64,000 bases of DNA from contig CAWFTG010000005.1 of NCBI GenBank assembly GCA_963818695.1, forward strand, positions 124,001 through 188,000. The letters are read 5' to 3'. The notes beneath the pieces are model-generated. The model saw nothing but the letters and a program-made list of their open reading frames with translations, did not search any database and had not been told where the DNA came from. This DNA comes from AP-15 sp963818695 (GTDB taxonomy: Bacteria > Pseudomonadota > Alphaproteobacteria > ATCC43930 > CGMCC-115725). Positions 15,936-24,290 of this stretch are shown piece by piece. The translations under genes and the position numbers were made by a program. Numbering within the stretch: the first letter of the stretch is position 1; every line of letters starts with the position of its first letter.

Positions 15936-17044
15936 CTTCCGGCCCAGCTGAGCTGTCGCGCTACCTCGTCGGCGAGCGGCAACGATGCCGTGAGCCCCGG
16001 CGACTCGATGCCGTATAGATTTACCAGACCCGGCAGACGGTGGGTATCGGGGCCTTGCACGACGAAGTCTGCGGCCGGCTCGGCCGGCCCGCTGATCTTC
16101 GGCCGGATGCCGGCATAACCCGGCTGCAAGGCGCCATCCGGCAAACCCGGCCAGTAGGTGCGAATTGCGGCGTAGAACACCTCGCCGCGCGCCGGGTCGA
16201 CCGTGTAATCGACCGAGGAGATCCACTCCACATCGGGTCCGAACCGCGCCTGCCCCGCCAGGTCGAGCGTGATATGCACCCCGAGCCCGCCCGCCACCGG
16301 GACGGGGTAAATGAGCCGGTGAAACGGCGCCGGCCCGTTCAGCGTGAAATAGACCCCGCGGCAGAAATATGCCGGCGGGATCGTCTCCGCCGGTATCCCC
16401 TCGATCACCCGAGCGAGAGCGGGCGCGTGGAGCCCGGCGGCGTTGACCAGAGATCGGCAGCGGATCTCGGTCGGCTCGTCGCCGCCGATGGCAAGCTCGA
16501 AACCGCCAGGGCGCACGCTGCCGCAGAGGACCGGAGTACGCAGCACGATGGTCGCACCGGCGGCCTCCGCTTCACCCTGAAAGGCGAGCATCAGCGCGTG
16601 GCTGTCGATAATGCCGGTCGAGGGCGACAGTACGGCTGCCACGCAATTGAGAGCGGGCTCGAGCATCCGGGCTTGCGTTGGATCCAGCCATTCCAGATCG
16701 TCTACCCCATTGCCGCGGGCTGTCGCGGCAATCCTTTTGAGACCGGCTATCTCCGCCGCGCTGGTGGCGACGATTAGCTTGCCCAGCCGGGCATGCGGGA
16801 TCCCGTGCTCGCGGCAGTAGCGGTAGAGCCGGTGGCGTCCTTCGACGCAGCTGCGTGCCTTCAAGCTGCCGACCGGGTAATAGAGCCCGCCATGGATGAC
16901 TTCGCTGTTGCGCGAAGAGGTCTCGAACCCAATCGTGTAGGCCTGCTCGAGGACGAGCACTTCCATTCCCGTCAGCGCGAGCGCCCGAGCCACCGCCAGG
17001 CCGACGACGCCGGCCCCGACCACGACGCACTCAACTTCATCCAT
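15932..17044 (-). CDS. FAD-dependent oxidoreductase, L-2-hydroxyglutarate oxidase (LhgO)-like
   Basis: The 370-residue protein starts with a FAD-binding Rossmann loop (Val-Val-Gly-Ala-Gly-Val-Val-Gly-Leu-Ala). It has the DAO/LhgO signature Thr-Ser-Ser-Arg-Asn-Ser-Glu-Val-Ile-His-Gly-Gly-Leu-Tyr-Tyr and ends with a second FAD-contacting segment (Gly-Ile-Glu-Ser-Pro-Gly-Leu-Thr). Relatives oxidise L-2-hydroxyglutarate or related 2-hydroxy acids and pass electrons to quinone. Its start overlaps the stop of cobI by 8 bases, so it is probably transcribed with the second cobalamin unit although it has no known B12 role. Confidence 0.85.
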   Translation of the reverse strand: MDEVECVVVGAGVVGLAVARALALTGMEVLVLEQAYTIGFETSSRNSEVIHGGLYYPVGSLKARSCVEGRHRLYRYCREHGIPHARLGKLIVATSAAEIAGLKRIAATARGNGVDDLEWLDPTQARMLEPALNCVAAVLSPSTGIIDSHALMLAFQGEAEAAGATIVLRTPVLCGSVRPGGFELAIGGDEPTEIRCRSLVNAAGLHAPALARVIEGIPAETIPPAYFCRGVYFTLNGPAPFHRLIYPVPVAGGLGVHITLDLAGQARFGPDVEWISSVDYTVDPARGEVFYAAIRTYWPGLPDGALQPGYAGIRPKISGPAEPAADFVVQGPDTHRLPGLVNLYGIESPGLTASLPLADEVARQLSWAGS

Positions 17045-17747
17045 CAGGTTTCCGTGATCTCACGATCAGCACCATTGAGAAATAGGGAGCCGGGTGTTGA
17101 TTGATGCAAGCGAAGGGGGCGACGCGCTGGGTCGGCAAGGTCGCGTGCTCGATATAGACCGCGCCGTCGAGACGACCCAGCCGATCGAGCACCCGACGCA
17201 CTTTTGCGACGTGGCGGCCGAGCTTGACGATCGCGACCGAATCGCTTGCGGCGAGACCTCTCGCGATTTGGTCCTCCTCGAGCGTCGCTGGGATCACTGC
17301 GAGCGTGTCTTCCCGCGACACTAGAGGGATCGCCGCGGCGGCGGCGCAGCCAGTCACGGACGAGACGCCGGGGACGATTTCGATCCGGTACCGGCCGGCA
17401 AGGCGGGTGAATACATTTATAAAGCTGCCGTAGAACAGGGGGTCCCCCTGGCACAGCAGCGCCGCGTCATTGCCGGCATCGAGTTCTGCAGCTAGTGCGA
17501 CGGCGGCGGCATCGTAGATCGCCGCGGGCAACGGCCCCGGGCGCATCGGAAAGCGGATCGCGATCTCGCGCTGGTGCCGGCCGATCCAGGCGGCGACGAT
17601 CGAGCGGGCGAAACTGTCGCCATGCTCAGGTGCCGGATAAGCGACCACCGGTACCGCGCGCAGCAGCCGCAACGCCTTCAACGTCAGCAGCTCCGGGTCG
17701 CCCGGCCCGACACCGAGCCCGTAGAGCCGACCGGAGTTTGCCCGCAT
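17037..17747 (-). CDS. cobI: Precorrin-2 C20-methyltransferase
   Basis: The 236-residue SAM-dependent enzyme methylates precorrin-2 at C20, an early step of the corrin pathway. It has the N-terminal Tyr-Gly-Leu-Gly-Val-Gly-Pro-Gly-Asp-Pro-Glu-Leu motif, the Cys-Gln-Gly-Asp-Pro-Leu-Phe-Tyr-Gly loop, and Ile-Val-Pro-Gly-Val-Ser-Ser. These are all hallmarks of the tetrapyrrole methylase fold and of the CobI/CbiL branch. It directly abuts the glycosyltransferase stop (17748) and overlaps the LhgO-like start. Confidence 0.93.
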   Translation of the reverse strand: MRANSGRLYGLGVGPGDPELLTLKALRLLRAVPVVAYPAPEHGDSFARSIVAAWIGRHQREIAIRFPMRPGPLPAAIYDAAAVALAAELDAGNDAALLCQGDPLFYGSFINVFTRLAGRYRIEIVPGVSSVTGCAAAAAIPLVSREDTLAVIPATLEEDQIARGLAASDSVAIVKLGRHVAKVRRVLDRLGRLDGAVYIEHATLPTQRVAPFACINQHPAPYFSMVLIVRSRKPDG

Positions 17748-19538
17748 TCAGCTGCGCTCCAAACGGTAGAGCGTGAGAACGAGCTTGCCGCCGCCCGCCG
17801 AATAGTCGAGCCCCTCGACGCGGTCGAGCGCTCGGGCGGTCAGCCCGTGGCGGGCCAATGATTGCAGGAATTCCGAGTCGTAGCGGCCATTGACTAGTGC
17901 CATACCGGCGCCGGCCAACTGGCCATCTCCAGGGTCCGCGGTCACCAGACGGGTTGCCGTGCCAAGCAAAAAAACGAGGCTCGGCTCGCTGTAGCCGACC
18001 GACAAAACGGCCTCACCCGGACCCGGCGGGTGGCGGGCGAGCGCCGCCGCGGCCGCTCGACTGGGCCAAAGATCGTCGAGCCCGGGCGCGACTACGAGGG
18101 CAGCCGGCACCACCAAGGCGGCGGAGATGGCGGCGACCAGTCCGGCCGCGCGCACCGGCTGCGGATCTCGAAACATCAGGAGCAACGCCAGGCCGAGCAT
18201 CACCGGGACGGCGACGATGGCCGCTGGCGAAACCGTGCCGCGAAACCACAGCGGCAAAATGAGTATCGCGGCTGCCAGAGCAATCGTAACCGCTCCCCAA
18301 AGCACTCCGATGGCGCTGTCGACAAACCGCGCCGGCCCCGCGAGATGTCTTGCAAACCCTTCCGCCAGCGCGCCGCCGACGAGCAGCGCCAGGGCGGGGT
18401 AAAGCGGCAGGACATAATGCGGCAACTTGGTCGGAACGAGCTCGAAGACGATCCACGCCGGACCCAGCCAGGCGAGCAGAAATCGACCGGTCGCAGCGTG
18501 GCGTTGCCGCAAACCCCAGATCAGCCCCGGTACGATGAAAAGCGAGCCGGGCCAGAAGCTCACGATAAATATCGCCAGATAATAGCCGGGCGGCGCGCCG
18601 TGGGATTCCTGGGCGCCGACCAGCTTCGGCAAGAGATCGTGGGCCAGCGAATCCGAGATGAAATGGCCTGCGGTGGCTATTTGCACCGCGATCAGCCACG
18701 GAGCCACCGTCGCCGCCATGATCAAGATGCCGGCAAGCGGCCGCAACCCTTTGACCCAACGGATGTCGCGGTCGGCGATCGACAGGCAACCCACCGTCAA
18801 CAGTGCCAACACCGGGCCGGGCGGCCCCTTCGTTAGGATCGAGACGGCTTCTGCCAGCCAAAAGAACAGCGCAAGTGTCCAGCCGACCGGGCGGCCGGCT
18901 CGGGTCGCGATGTAGACGAGCCCGAGCGCGCCCTGCCCCGCGACTACGGCGGCGAGAAGCGCCGCATCGGTCTTGGCGAGGTGCGCCTCGACCACCACGC
19001 CCAACGCGCTCGCCGTCAGCACCGCGGCGATGAGCCCGGCCGCACGCGACTCCAACAGCCGGGCGCCGAAGCCGAAGGTCAGGAGCACGGCCGCGGTTGC
19101 CGCCAAGGCCGAGGGCAGGCGATAGGGCCAGATCGCGGTGCTTTCCGGCGAGCTGAGTGCGGCGACAGCCGCCGCCTGCAGCCAATAGATCCCGATCGGC
19201 TTCTTGTTGCGCGCCTCATCCTGGAAGCGGATGCGAACGAAGTCGCCGGTCTCCAACATCTGACGCGTCGCCTGCGCGAAACGCGCTTCGTCGCGGTCGA
19301 GCGGCGGGATCGCCGCGAGCCCGGGGGCATAGAGAAAGAGGCACAGTAGACACAGCAATAAATAAAGCCGGATGCCGCTCCCCTCACCCACCCAGCGCTC
19401 TGGGACTACCCTCACCCAAGCCCGGAGCCTGTCCTTGGGCCGCGCTCCGCGCGGACCCGAGGCCGCTTGGTCCTCCCTCTCCCGCAGTGCATTGCCGAAG
19501 AAGCTGCCGAGCGCCGCGAGGTGGGTGACGGCATTCAC
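17748..19538 (-). CDS. GT39-type (ArnT/PMT-like) polytopic glycosyltransferase
   Basis: This 596-residue membrane protein has about twelve hydrophobic helices. Its first periplasmic loop carries Leu-Asp-Arg-Asp-Glu-Ala-Arg-Phe, the acidic motif of GT-C enzymes of the ArnT/PMT family. These use polyprenyl-phosphate sugars to decorate lipid A, proteins or other glycans. The first 50 residues are hydrophilic and are encoded by a palindromic repeat (19383-19500). A GTG at 19391 would give a normal membrane start (Gly-Glu-Gly-Ser-Gly-Ile-Arg-Leu-Tyr-Leu). Why it sits between cobL and cobI is unclear; no sugar-nucleotide gene is nearby. Confidence 0.85.
   Translation of the reverse strand: MNAVTHLAALGSFFGNALREREDQAASGPRGARPKDRLRAWVRVVPERWVGEGSGIRLYLLLCLLCLFLYAPGLAAIPPLDRDEARFAQATRQMLETGDFVRIRFQDEARNKKPIGIYWLQAAAVAALSSPESTAIWPYRLPSALAATAAVLLTFGFGARLLESRAAGLIAAVLTASALGVVVEAHLAKTDAALLAAVVAGQGALGLVYIATRAGRPVGWTLALFFWLAEAVSILTKGPPGPVLALLTVGCLSIADRDIRWVKGLRPLAGILIMAATVAPWLIAVQIATAGHFISDSLAHDLLPKLVGAQESHGAPPGYYLAIFIVSFWPGSLFIVPGLIWGLRQRHAATGRFLLAWLGPAWIVFELVPTKLPHYVLPLYPALALLVGGALAEGFARHLAGPARFVDSAIGVLWGAVTIALAAAILILPLWFRGTVSPAAIVAVPVMLGLALLLMFRDPQPVRAAGLVAAISAALVVPAALVVAPGLDDLWPSRAAAAALARHPPGPGEAVLSVGYSEPSLVFLLGTATRLVTADPGDGQLAGAGMALVNGRYDSEFLQSLARHGLTARALDRVEGLDYSAGGGKLVLTLYRLERS
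19383..19500 (-). repeat. GC-rich palindromic repeat overlapping the 5' end of the GT39 gene
   Basis: Reading the minus strand, GCACTGCGGGAGAGGGAGGA, then ACCAAG and later GGCTTGGGTGAGGG, match the intergenic repeat at 39060-39160. There the order is GCAATGCGGAGAGGGGGGA, ACCAAGC, GGCTTGGTGGGTGAGGG. Here it lies between the cobL stop and the first membrane helix of the glycosyltransferase and may be translated as an odd N-terminus. Confidence 0.6.
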
Positions 19539-19544
19539 GAGGGC

Positions 19545-20753
19545 TTAGCCAGGTTTCACTGTAGCGAGCTGCGTCACTGTGGCGAGCGGCCGCCAAAGAT
19601 GATGGCCGCCGACCGGCTCTGCGCGGCTGACCGCGATGCGGGTCAGCGTCCCTCGGTGCCGGGCATGCCATTCGAGCAGCCGCGCCTCGCCCTCGGTGGT
19701 GACGACGTTGGCGACGAGGCGCCCACCTGCCGGCAGGCTCGCCCACGCTTGTGACAGCAAACCGGCCGCGCCGATCCCGCCCCCGATGAAAATAGCATCC
19801 GGCCGTGGCAAGCCTTCGAAAGCTTCGGGCGCGGTGCCGAGAACAATGCGCAATTCCGGGACGCCGAGCGCGGCGGCGTTGCTGGCGATCACCGCAGCGC
19901 GCGCCGGATCCCGCTCGATGGCAATGGCCGCACGGCCTTCGCCCAAACGTAGCCATTCGATGGCGATCGAGCCGCAACCCGCTCCGACATCCCATAGCGT
20001 TTCGCCGGGCAACGGGCGAGCGCCGCGAGGGTCGCCGCCCGAACCTCGCGCTTGGTAAGCTGGTCGTCATGCTCGAAAGCATCGTCAGGAAGACCGGCAT
20101 GCGCGGCAGTGCTCGGCGCACCGGGGCCGAGGGACGCAGACAACCGCCATCGTGTTGAGGTCGGGAAGCGGCTGATCGCCCCAGGAATGCGCCTCGTCGG
20201 CGATGATCGTTTCACGGCTGCCGCCGAGATGCGCGAGCACGGTGAGCCCGCTCGGTCCCCAGCCGAGCTCGGTGAGGAGTTCGGCGACCGCTCGCGGTGT
20301 GCCGCCGTCCTCCGATAGGATCAAAATCCGGCGATGCGGCGCGAGGTGCAGCCGCAAGGTGTCGAGCGGTCGGCCGTGCAAGGTGATCGTCGCGCAATCG
20401 GCGAGTGGCCAAGCGAGCCGTGCGGCCGCGAGGCTGAAAGCGCTCCGCTGCGGCACGATCGTCATTTCCTCCCGCGGGAAGCGGCGGGCCAGGGTGGCAC
20501 CAACCCCGTACCACATCGGGTCGCCACTGGCCAACACAGCCACTCTCGCGCCTCGGCGAGCCTCGATTGTTTCAATCGTGGCGGTCAGAGGGCGTTCCCA
20601 TCGGATCCGCTCGGCGCCGTAATCGGGCACCGTGCCGAGATGGCGCGCGCCGCCAACCAATACTTCGGCGGTTTCGATCAGCGCCCGAGCAGCCGGCGCA
20701 AGGCCGGCGATCCCGTCCTCGCCGATGCCGATGACGGCGAGCCAAGGCCTCAC
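19545..20753 (-). pseudogene. cobL: Precorrin-6Y C5,15-methyltransferase, with two compensating frameshifts
   Basis: The intact enzyme would be about 402 residues: an N-terminal CbiE-like methylase and a C-terminal CbiT-like decarboxylating methyltransferase (Trp-Asp-Val-Gly-Ala-Gly-Cys-Gly-Ser). The GTG start at 20753 overlaps the preceding stop. Near 20125 one base too many moves the frame. The shifted frame still reads the conserved Leu-Pro-Asp-Asp-Ala-Phe and Leu-Thr-Lys-Arg-Glu-Val-Arg segment. Near 20016 one base too few restores the original frame. A TGA at 20085 interrupts the unshifted frame. Because all segments remain conserved, sequencing error is as likely as true decay. Confidence 0.85.
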
Positions 20754-22384
20754 CCGGCGCTCGCGAGCGAGTTGACCGCCGCAGCGGCAAGCGCGCTGCC
20801 GCCGCGGCGGCCGTGGAGGGTGATGAATTCGAGCCCATGCCCAAAATCGGCGAGCGCCGCCTTTGCCTCGGCAGCACCGACAAACCCGACCGGAAAGCCG
20901 AGAACGAGCGCGGGTTTCGGCGCGCCCTGCGCGAGCAACTCAAGCAGTCGAAAGAGCGCGGTTGGCGCGTTGCCGATTGCCACCACCGCGTCCCTCAGGT
21001 GCGGCAGCCATCGGTCGACCGCCGCGGCCGAGCGCGTGGTCCGCCTTGCCGCGGCCCGCTCTGCTGCCTCGGGATCGCGCAGGGTGCATACGATCCGGGT
21101 CGGATCGATCGTGATCCCGGCGGCGACCATCGCCGAATCGACCAGGATCGGCACACCCGCGGCAAGCGCCTTCTGCCCCGCCGCAACCGCACCCTTGGAC
21201 CAGGCGAGGTCGCCGAGAATCGAGCTATCCCCGGCCGCATGTACCAGGCGCAATGCCAGCGCCTCAAGCGCCCTCGGGAAACGGGCGAGATCCGTTTCCT
21301 CGCGGATCCGTGCGAATGAGCGCCGCGAGATCTCGGCCGGGTCTTTGAGGTAAGTAAATTTGCCGATAGCCGGCGTCCGCCCTTCACCCTCCCGCGGCGC
21401 GGGTTCCTCCCTCTCCCCGCTTTGCCCCCAACCTTCCCTCCCCCGCTGGCAGGGGAGGGTTAGGGTGGGGGCTAGTTGAGCGGCACCCGGCGGCACGGCT
21501 ATCGGGCGCTGCTTTGCCGCGGTTACGCCGAGCGTCCAGGCCTCCTCGGTTTCGACGCGGAACCGCTGTTCCGAGGTCAGGGACGGATCACCGGCGAAGA
21601 GTGTGGCGAGCGTGCCGGCGCGGTCGCTGTCGGCAAAGAACCTGGCGACGGAACGCACCTGGGCCGCATCCTTAGGTTCGCCATCGGCCGGGGATACTGC
21701 CCAGAGGGAAGGATAGACCTCGGCGATGACAATCGTACCCTGTTCGGGCGCCTGCAGGCCCGTTTCGAACGGCCAGATACGCACATGATCGATCCAGCGC
21801 GGATCGTTGCGCAATGCGCGCACGACCGGTATGCCGGTCAAGGCCTGGCCGCCGACCGAGCCGGCGCCGAGCAATTTCCAGCAAGGCTGGGCGCTCGGGA
21901 TATGTAGGTCGACCAGCCGCCGCTCCGCCAATCCGCCGCTTTCGTGTGCCCGATGGTGCTTGGGTCCGAGGAAGGGAGTGTCAAACCCGGGCGGACGACC
22001 CCAAAAAGGAAAGCAGCCGTTTGAAACTCGCCGGTTGAACTCGGCGGCAATCTTGAAGCGGTTATTCCCATTTTCCTCGGAATCGTGGAGCAGACCGGCG
22101 ATCTCGTCCCAGACGGCACGCCAGGGCGGCCCGGAAAGGCCAAGCCGGGCGGCGAAGCCCGAGGGGTAACCGAACGGGAAATCGAAGCCGATAAGAACCC
22201 GCTCCCCGCGTTCCACCCCCTCCGCCAGCCAATCGGCGAGAATGGACTTTGCGGCGTGCCGGGTAGGAGGGTTCTCCAGCCTTTCCCTGTCTTTGGCATG
22301 CCAGCAGATCCAAATGCTGTCGCGGCCGGTGCGCGGCACGGTTGCCGCGCTCCAATCGACCATTACAAACGCATCGAACATCAT
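20750..22384 (-). CDS. cobH: Fusion: DUF429-like domain + precorrin-8X methylmutase (CobH)
   Basis: About 544 residues from the ATG at 22384 (ATGA overlap with cbiX). Residues 1-280 form an RNase-H-like, DUF429-resembling domain: Val-Asp-Trp-Ser-Ala-Ala near the start and Gly-Phe-Asp-Phe-Pro-Phe-Gly-Tyr-Pro. I know it only as an uncharacterised companion of cob genes. The C-terminal 210 residues are CobH, with the catalytic-histidine region Leu-Val-His-Ala-Ala-Gly-Asp and the Val-Asp-Ser-Ala-Met-Val segment. CobH moves the C11 methyl group to C12. Between them a 30-residue linker is encoded by a palindromic repeat (21385-21478). Fusion or read-through linkage of the two parts is the notable point. 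Confidence 0.85.
   Translation of the reverse strand: MMFDAFVMVDWSAATVPRTGRDSIWICWHAKDRERLENPPTRHAAKSILADWLAEGVERGERVLIGFDFPFGYPSGFAARLGLSGPPWRAVWDEIAGLLHDSEENGNNRFKIAAEFNRRVSNGCFPFWGRPPGFDTPFLGPKHHRAHESGGLAERRLVDLHIPSAQPCWKLLGAGSVGGQALTGIPVVRALRNDPRWIDHVRIWPFETGLQAPEQGTIVIAEVYPSLWAVSPADGEPKDAAQVRSVARFFADSDRAGTLATLFAGDPSLTSEQRFRVETEEAWTLGVTAAKQRPIAVPPGAAQLAPTLTLPCQRGREGWGQSGEREEPAPREGEGRTPAIGKFTYLKDPAEISRRSFARIREETDLARFPRALEALALRLVHAAGDSSILGDLAWSKGAVAAGQKALAAGVPILVDSAMVAAGITIDPTRIVCTLRDPEAAERAAARRTTRSAAAVDRWLPHLRDAVVAIGNAPTALFRLLELLAQGAPKPALVLGFPVGFVGAAEAKAALADFGHGLEFITLHGRRGGSALAAAAVNSLASAG
21385..21478. repeat. Palindromic repeat read in frame as the linker of the CobH fusion
   Basis: Plus-strand CTTCCCTCCCCCGCTGGCAG followed by GGGAGGGTTAGGGTGGGGG matches the repeat inside cobQ (25008-25108: CTTCCCTCCCCCGCAAGCGA, then GGAAGAGTTAGGATGGGGG). 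Translated on the minus strand both give Leu-Thr-Leu-Pro-x-x-Arg-Gly-Arg-Glu-Gly, i.e. the same reading phase. It contains no stop codon in that phase. Confidence 0.75.
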
Positions 22385-23274
22385 TCGTGGTGATGGTGAT
22401 GGCCGCCGGGGCCGATACCCCGCACGTGATGATGGTGGCCGGCCTGCGGCGTGCCCGCGTCGTGCTCGTAGCCGACGATCTGAGCGCGGTATTTGCACAG
22501 TTGGCAGTTCATCGCCGGCTGGCCTTCGGAGAGCTCGGCGACACGGTCTTGGAACGCGCCGAGCACTCCCTCATGGTCGCGCAGGTGAAGCGCCTTGGCG
22601 AACTCGATCTCCGGAAAGAAAGCGGCGACAGCATCGGTTTGCTGGTAGATCCGTTTGACCAGCACCCCGGTAAACAAAAAATAGGGAAACACGATAATGC
22701 GGCGGAAACCGAGTGCTGCGCACCTCATCAGTGCGGCATCCACCCGCGGATGGGCGACCCCGCTGAAGGCGACCTCCGCCCATCCCAGCCCCATGCCTTC
22801 CCACAGCATCCGAGCGAGCTTGGAGATGTTGGAATTGGCGTCGGGGTCGTTCGTGCCGCGCCCGACCACCAAGAGCAAGGTCTCAGCGCGAGGAATTCCC
22901 GTCTCGGCGGACACTGCTGCGATCCGGTCGGCCGCGGCGCGCAGCAGCTTGGGGTCGATGCCAAGATCGCGTCCGAAACGCACATCGATACCGGGATTCT
23001 CGGCGATGAAGGTGTTCATCTCCCAAGGCAGGTCGTTTTTGACGTGACTTGCCGCGAACAGCATGCCGGGGATCGCCAGGATCCGCCGGGCGCCGCGCCG
23101 GGCCAAGAGAGCGAGGCCGTCGCCGATCGTCGGGCGGGCGAATTCGAGGTAACCGGTGGCGAAATCGAATTCCGGCAGCCGCGAGCGCAATGCCGCGGCC
23201 GCCAGCTCGAATTCGACGACCGCTTCGGGATCGCGGCTGCCGTGTCCGCAGAGGAGTACCGCCGTCTTGCTCAA
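22381..23274 (-). CDS. cbiX: Sirohydrochlorin cobaltochelatase, long form (CbiX-L type)
   Basis: The likely start is the TTG at 23274, with a GAGGA ribosome-binding site, giving 297 residues. Two CbiX-type halves are visible: His-Gly-Ser-Arg-Asp-Pro-Glu near the start, and a second with Ala-His-Pro-Arg-Val-Asp. The tail has Met-Asn-Cys-Gln-Leu-Cys, the M-x-C-x-x-C iron-sulfur motif of long CbiX proteins. A stretch with four then five consecutive histidines ends the protein and is suited to cobalt handling. The enzyme inserts cobalt into sirohydrochlorin, the early-insertion route. It is divergent from cobD, with 23 bases between starts. Confidence 0.88.
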   Translation of the reverse strand: MSKTAVLLCGHGSRDPEAVVEFELAAAALRSRLPEFDFATGYLEFARPTIGDGLALLARRGARRILAIPGMLFAASHVKNDLPWEMNTFIAENPGIDVRFGRDLGIDPKLLRAAADRIAAVSAETGIPRAETLLLVVGRGTNDPDANSNISKLARMLWEGMGLGWAEVAFSGVAHPRVDAALMRCAALGFRRIIVFPYFLFTGVLVKRIYQQTDAVAAFFPEIEFAKALHLRDHEGVLGAFQDRVAELSEGQPAMNCQLCKYRAQIVGYEHDAGTPQAGHHHHVRGIGPGGHHHHHE

Positions 23275-23297
23275 CAGCTGTTCCTCACACCGCGACA

Positions 23298-24290
23298 ATG
23301 ACGCCGGTGACAGCCGACCCTGTGCTGCTGCTCGTCGCGGGCCTCGTGATCGACGCGCTGTTCGGCGAAATGCCGGCGATCTTTCGCTATGTGCCGCACC
23401 CGGTTGTCCTCGCCGGCCGCGCGATCGCATTCTTCGACCGCAAGCTCAACCGTGAAATCCGCCGCGAAGCGTCGCGCCGCGAACGTGGCATCGTGACGGT
23501 CTTGGTACTGGTCGGCGGCGCGGCGCTGATTGGGCTGATCGTCGAACGCGCCTGCCGCGGCAGTTTGATTGGCGCCGCGGTCGAAGCCGCCATAATTGGC
23601 GTCCTCATTGCGCAGCGCAGCCTTTACGAGCATGTCGCCGCGGTGGCAGCGGGGCTCGCTAATAGCGGGCTGGAGGGCGGACGCGAGGCAGTACGGCATA
23701 TCGTCGGCCGCGACCCGATGAGCCTCGACGTGCACGGCGTGGCCCGCGCGGCGATTGAAAGCCTGGCGGAAAATTTCAGCGACGGCGTCGTCGCGCCGGT
23801 TTTCTGGTACCTGCTGCTCGGTCTGCCCGGGCTCTTCGCGTACAAGATCGCGAACACGCTTGACAGCATGATCGGCCATCGAACCCCCCATTACCGCGCC
23901 TTTGGATGGGCGGCAGCGCGCCTCGACGATGTTCTCAATACCGTACCGGCGCCGCTCAGCGGGCTGCTTCTCGCAGTGGCGGCGGTGTTCGCCAAGAATT
24001 GCCGGCCCGGTCACGCGCTGGCCATCATGCTGCGCGACGGGCGTAAACACCATTCGCCCAACGCCGGCTGGCCGGAGAGCGCGATGGCGGGGGCGCTCGG
24101 TCTGGCGCTGGCGGGACCGCGCCGGTACCCGGAGGGTCTCGTCGCCGATCCGTGGCTCGGCGACGGACGCGCCCGGGCCGGCGGACCCGACATTGTGCGG
24201 GGACTGGAACTCTACCGCCTCGCCTGTCTGATCCAGGGCGGGCTGTTGCTGGGCGCCTGGCTTGCTGCACATGCTACGCTACTCGCCTGA
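23298..24290 (+). CDS. cobD: Adenosylcobinamide-phosphate synthase (CobD/CbiB)
   Basis: The 330-residue membrane protein attaches the aminopropanol (phosphate) arm to adenosylcobyric acid. Signature segments are visible: Asp-Ala-Leu-Phe-Gly-Glu-Met-Pro near the start, the Val-Gly-Arg-Asp-Pro loop, and Ser-Leu-Ala-Glu-Asn-Phe-Ser-Asp-Gly-Val-Val. The Asp-Ser-Met-Ile-Gly-His segment is also present. The ATG at 23298 fits the family's N-terminus; the open frame upstream is antisense to cbiX. Its 3' end overlaps that of cobQ by 17 bases. It is the only cob gene here on the plus strand. Confidence 0.92.
   Translation: MTPVTADPVLLLVAGLVIDALFGEMPAIFRYVPHPVVLAGRAIAFFDRKLNREIRREASRRERGIVTVLVLVGGAALIGLIVERACRGSLIGAAVEAAIIGVLIAQRSLYEHVAAVAAGLANSGLEGGREAVRHIVGRDPMSLDVHGVARAAIESLAENFSDGVVAPVFWYLLLGLPGLFAYKIANTLDSMIGHRTPHYRAFGWAAARLDDVLNTVPAPLSGLLLAVAAVFAKNCRPGHALAIMLRDGRKHHSPNAGWPESAMAGALGLALAGPRRYPEGLVADPWLGDGRARAGGPDIVRGLELYRLACLIQGGLLLGAWLAAHATLLA

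Noticed and set aside
18013..19185. Long open frame in another phase of the GT39 gene
   Set aside because: Arg/Gly-rich composition and full overlap with a well-supported membrane protein.
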